From Desulfovibrio sp. UCD-KL4C (lineage in GTDB: Bacteria; Desulfobacterota; Desulfovibrionia; Desulfovibrionales; Desulfovibrionaceae), in contig NZ_VCNC01000003.1 in NCBI RefSeq assembly GCF_006210265.1, positions 62,001 through 126,000 on the forward strand: a stretch of DNA of 64,000 bases, read 5' to 3'. The position numbers and the translations under genes were made by a program. How positions within the stretch are numbered: position 1 is the stretch's first letter; each line of letters starts with the position of its first letter. Shown here one piece after another: positions 62,024 to 64,000 of the stretch. A model generated the notes under the pieces. That model did no database searches. It was not told the origin of the DNA and saw only the letters and a list, made by a program, of their open reading frames with translations.

Positions 62024-62359
62024 TTGAGCGAGCGTAAAAGAAATCCTCAGCAGAGCATTCGGGCACACTGTTTGTGGTGCATGGGTGGAAGTTCTCAGCT
62101 TGTCAGAGAGTGTCAGGACGAGAATTGCTCTCTTTTTCAGCTCAGAGGACCTAAGTCCGATGAGGCTGAGCGTGTTTGTATACGCGCAATTCGAAGATAC
62201 TGTCTTGCGTGTACTGTTGGTGACAGGCAGGCTATCAGGGCGTGTCCTGAAAAAGAATGTGTTTTACGACCTTATAGGTTAGGGGTTCATCCAAGGACCA
62301 TCAAGAGAAGAAAAAAAAGGCAAATTGAGAAAAGCCATTTGAAGCTGCCCGGAATGTAG
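62024..62359 (+). CDS. Protein with duplicated Cys4 motif
   Basis: A 111-residue basic protein. Two units share identical cysteine spacing, C-x2-C-x10-C-x4-C: 'CLWCMGGSSQLVRECQDENC' (from about residue 16) and 'CLACTVGDRQAIRACPEKEC' (from about 60). Each is preceded by an arginine-rich segment, and the C-terminus is very basic (RTIKRRKKRQIEKSH). Probably two zinc knuckles with nucleic-acid binding. The TTG at 62024 has GGAG six bases ahead; an ATG at 62012 lies before that site, so I prefer TTG. Family unknown to me. Confidence 0.78.
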   Translation: MSERKRNPQQSIRAHCLWCMGGSSQLVRECQDENCSLFQLRGPKSDEAERVCIRAIRRYCLACTVGDRQAIRACPEKECVLRPYRLGVHPRTIKRRKKRQIEKSHLKLPGM

Positions 62360-62376
62360 AAGGCTGACTTATTCCG

Positions 62377-62772
62377 CTAAGGTATAAGCCCGAAGAGAGT
62401 CAGCTCTTCCACAATTTTATCTTTGGTCAGAGGCTTTAGTATAAAGGTTGTTGAGTTTCCACGCAGGTATGTTTCAGATATCTGCTCTTCATCGTCCATA
62501 ACTGTCATTATGATCGGTATTTCTTTATTTAATTCAAGACCATTTTCTTGTTCTATTTCTCGTATTTTCCGCAAAGCATGCGGTCCATCCCTAGAGTCGT
62601 TTTTTGATTTTATGAAAATTGCACTGAAAGAATCTTTTTTATCTAAAGAATCAGTAAAAGCTTTAACAGCTTCATTGCCATCGCTGACGATGTGATACAT
62701 ACCGTGCTCTTTAATTGTATCGGTTATGAGTTCACGGTGGATCTTATTGTCGTCAGCGATGAGAAATTTCAT
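62377..62772 (-). CDS. Stand-alone receiver-like domain with altered phosphorylation site
   Basis: A 131-residue CheY-like protein. The acidic pocket is intact ('FLIADDNKIHRELITDTI'), the switch Thr90 ('PIIMTVMDDEE') and Lys113 ('FILKPLTKDK') as well. The acceptor strand, which should read like LIxxDxxMPxMDG, is 'AIFIKSKNDSRDG', so Lys55 replaces the phospho-aspartate. It is thus a pseudo-receiver that cannot be phosphorylated there. AGGAGG precedes the start. No kinase is adjacent. Its partner is unknown. Confidence 0.87.
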   Translation of the reverse strand: MKFLIADDNKIHRELITDTIKEHGMYHIVSDGNEAVKAFTDSLDKKDSFSAIFIKSKNDSRDGPHALRKIREIEQENGLELNKEIPIIMTVMDDEEQISETYLRGNSTTFILKPLTKDKIVEELTLFGLIP

Positions 62773-62881
62773 GCATAGCCTCCTGATAGTACGAGCAGGT
62801 TATTAACGACGAGTATTAATTTTTATTATTCACCATATAACATCTGCAATGTGTCAGGTCTAGCTATGATTTATTTTTTAC

Positions 62882-64000
62882 TTATCTATCTGATTCTTTC
62901 ATAGACAGGGCAATTCTTTTGCGTGCAAGGTCCACTTCCATAACCTTAACAAGTACTGCCTGTCCGGGGTAGACTACATCGGACGGGTTGCGCACGAAGT
63001 TATCTGCCAGTCTGCTGATATGTACCAGTCCGTCCTGATGCACTCCGATATCAACAAATGCTCCAAAGTTGGTTACATTAGTGATAATTCCGTTTAGCAT
63101 CATGCCTTCTTTAAGGTCTTCAACCTCTTTTACATCATCATCAAATTGAACAAGTTCGAATTCTTTCCGTGGGTCACGGCCCGGTTTTTCGAGTTCTTTC
63201 ATGATGTCTTCAAGCGTAGGTAACCCAAGATCATCTGAAATATATTTTTCAAGTTCGATTTGTTTTCTGAGTTCTGCTGATTTAATAAGATCAGAAACGC
63301 TTGCATTAAGATCTTTAGCCATGCGGGCTACAGTCGCATATCGTTCTGGGTGAACGGCTGTTTCATCAAGAGTATTTTTAGCATTTCTGATACGCAGGAA
63401 TCCGGCGCACTGTTCATAGGCTTTAGGTCCAAGTCTAGGAACTTTCATTAGAGCTTTGCGTGATGCAAACGGTCCGTTTTCATTTCGCCAGTTAATAATA
63501 TTCGCAGCAGTTGTTGAGCTGAGTCCAGAAACTGATTCCAAAAGTTTTGCGCTGGCAGTGTTAAGCTCAACTCCCACCATATTTACGCAGGACTCGACAA
63601 CTCTGGTGAGGCTTTCAGCCAGTTTTTTTTGGTTTACATCATGCTGATATTGTCCGACTCCGATTGATTTTGGATCGATTTTAACAAGCTCGGCCAGCGG
63701 GTCCATAAGTCTGCGCCCGATTGAGACTGCACCGCGAACGGTGATGTCATAATCTGGAAATTCTTCTCTGGCTATCGGTGAGGCTGAATATACGGATGCA
63801 CCGGATTCGTTGACCATTATGATCGGTAAAGAATCAGGCAGATCAAGTCCTTTGATGAACTGTTCTGTCTCGCGTCCTGCTGTTCCGTTCCCAATGGCAA
63901 TTGCCTCTATGGAGTATTTATTAACAAGGTTTATAATTTTCTCTGCCGCTTCTTTCTTTTTGCCTTCTGAAGTAACAGGGTAGATGGTATCATTATGCTT
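62882..64000 (-). CDS. tex: Tex-like transcription accessory protein, C-terminal part
   Basis: The last 372 residues of a gene that enters from the right edge (the open frame continues beyond 63817). The YqgF/RNase-H-like segment ends with 'AIGNGTAGRETEQF' and 'NESGASVYSASPIAREEFPD', then 'VGQYQHDVNQKKLAESLTRV'. Helix-hairpin-helix repeats follow ('LLESVSGLSSTTAANIINWR', 'ALMKVPRLGPKAYEQCAGFL'), and an S1 domain closes ('GMMLNGIITNVTNFGAFVDI', 'HQDGLVHISRLADNF'). Tex binds nucleic acids and affects transcription. Only partial here. Confidence 0.95.
   Translation of the reverse strand, partial: KHNDTIYPVTSEGKKKEAAEKIINLVNKYSIEAIAIGNGTAGRETEQFIKGLDLPDSLPIIMVNESGASVYSASPIAREEFPDYDITVRGAVSIGRRLMDPLAELVKIDPKSIGVGQYQHDVNQKKLAESLTRVVESCVNMVGVELNTASAKLLESVSGLSSTTAANIINWRNENGPFASRKALMKVPRLGPKAYEQCAGFLRIRNAKNTLDETAVHPERYATVARMAKDLNASVSDLIKSAELRKQIELEKYISDDLGLPTLEDIMKELEKPGRDPRKEFELVQFDDDVKEVEDLKEGMMLNGIITNVTNFGAFVDIGVHQDGLVHISRLADNFVRNPSDVVYPGQAVLVKVMEVDLARKRIALSMKESDR

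Overview
The window reads as chromosome of a Gram-negative anaerobe of moderate-to-low GC, most likely a marine member of the Desulfovibrionaceae (Desulfovibrio / Maridesulfovibrio type). This is inferred from a complete echABCDEF hydrogenase operon in the Desulfovibrio order, an archaeal-style split glutamate synthase, a TRAP carboxylate transporter, FmdB, Tex and GreA homologues, many two-component and chemotaxis proteins, and periplasmic peptidoglycan enzymes. The genus is not proven from this window.

Layout. 1-5.1 kb: the start of a PAP2-like membrane protein, a META-domain lipoprotein, an orphan RluA-associated domain, greA, and a methyltransferase/TetR pair behind a double operator. 5.1-10.2 kb: a three-gene glutamate synthase with rearranged domains, preceded by a leader that partly resembles a glycine aptamer. 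10.3-20.5 kb: GrpB-family protein, rluA, an OB-fold protein, a hybrid histidine kinase beside a BMP-type binding protein, an EamA exporter with its AraC regulator, and a PLP racemase overlapping a DUF1611 protein. 20.8-34.7 kb: an accessory stretch bracketed by two copies of a tRNA-Val/tRNA-Asp pair. It carries a lone Mrr N-terminal domain protein, an AraC/MFS pair, a TetR regulator with paired operators, an orphan WbsX-type protein, a chemoreceptor, an amidohydrolase, a CNNM/CBS protein, a decayed FRG-domain gene, a decayed tRNA-Asp and a glutamine amidotransferase.

34.8-43.8 kb: a DhnA-type aldolase homologue lacking the usual Schiff-base lysine, an RsmF-like methyltransferase, a periplasmic FG-GAP-like protein, a TRAP transporter (dctPQM), an RluC/RluD-type enzyme and a DUF2975/XRE pair. 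43.8-49 kb: the Ech hydrogenase operon on the minus strand. 49.2-57.5 kb: an NlpC/P60 lipoprotein, a 36-residue basic protein, fmdB, purB, then four closely packed genes including a YkuD protein with two NTF2-like units and an M99-type zinc carboxypeptidase. The latter two resemble the Csd6/Pgp2 and Csd4/Pgp1 enzymes that set helical cell shape in Helicobacter and Campylobacter. 57.6-64 kb: DDAH, a shikimate-kinase-like protein without its P-loop, a methyltransferase, cbiQO, a 3D-domain lipoprotein, a protein with a duplicated cysteine motif, a receiver domain without its phospho-acceptor, and the C-terminal part of tex.

Metabolic links: Ech exchanges electrons between ferredoxin and H2 with ion pumping; the glutamate synthase carries extra ferredoxin-type clusters; TRAP imports organic acids; CbiQO may supply Co or Ni, the latter needed by Ech. 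No complete novel system is proven. The strongest leads are the cell-shape-like cluster, the gltB leader, the tRNA-bracketed decayed island, and three proteins that keep a known fold but have lost its key catalytic or phosphorylation residue.
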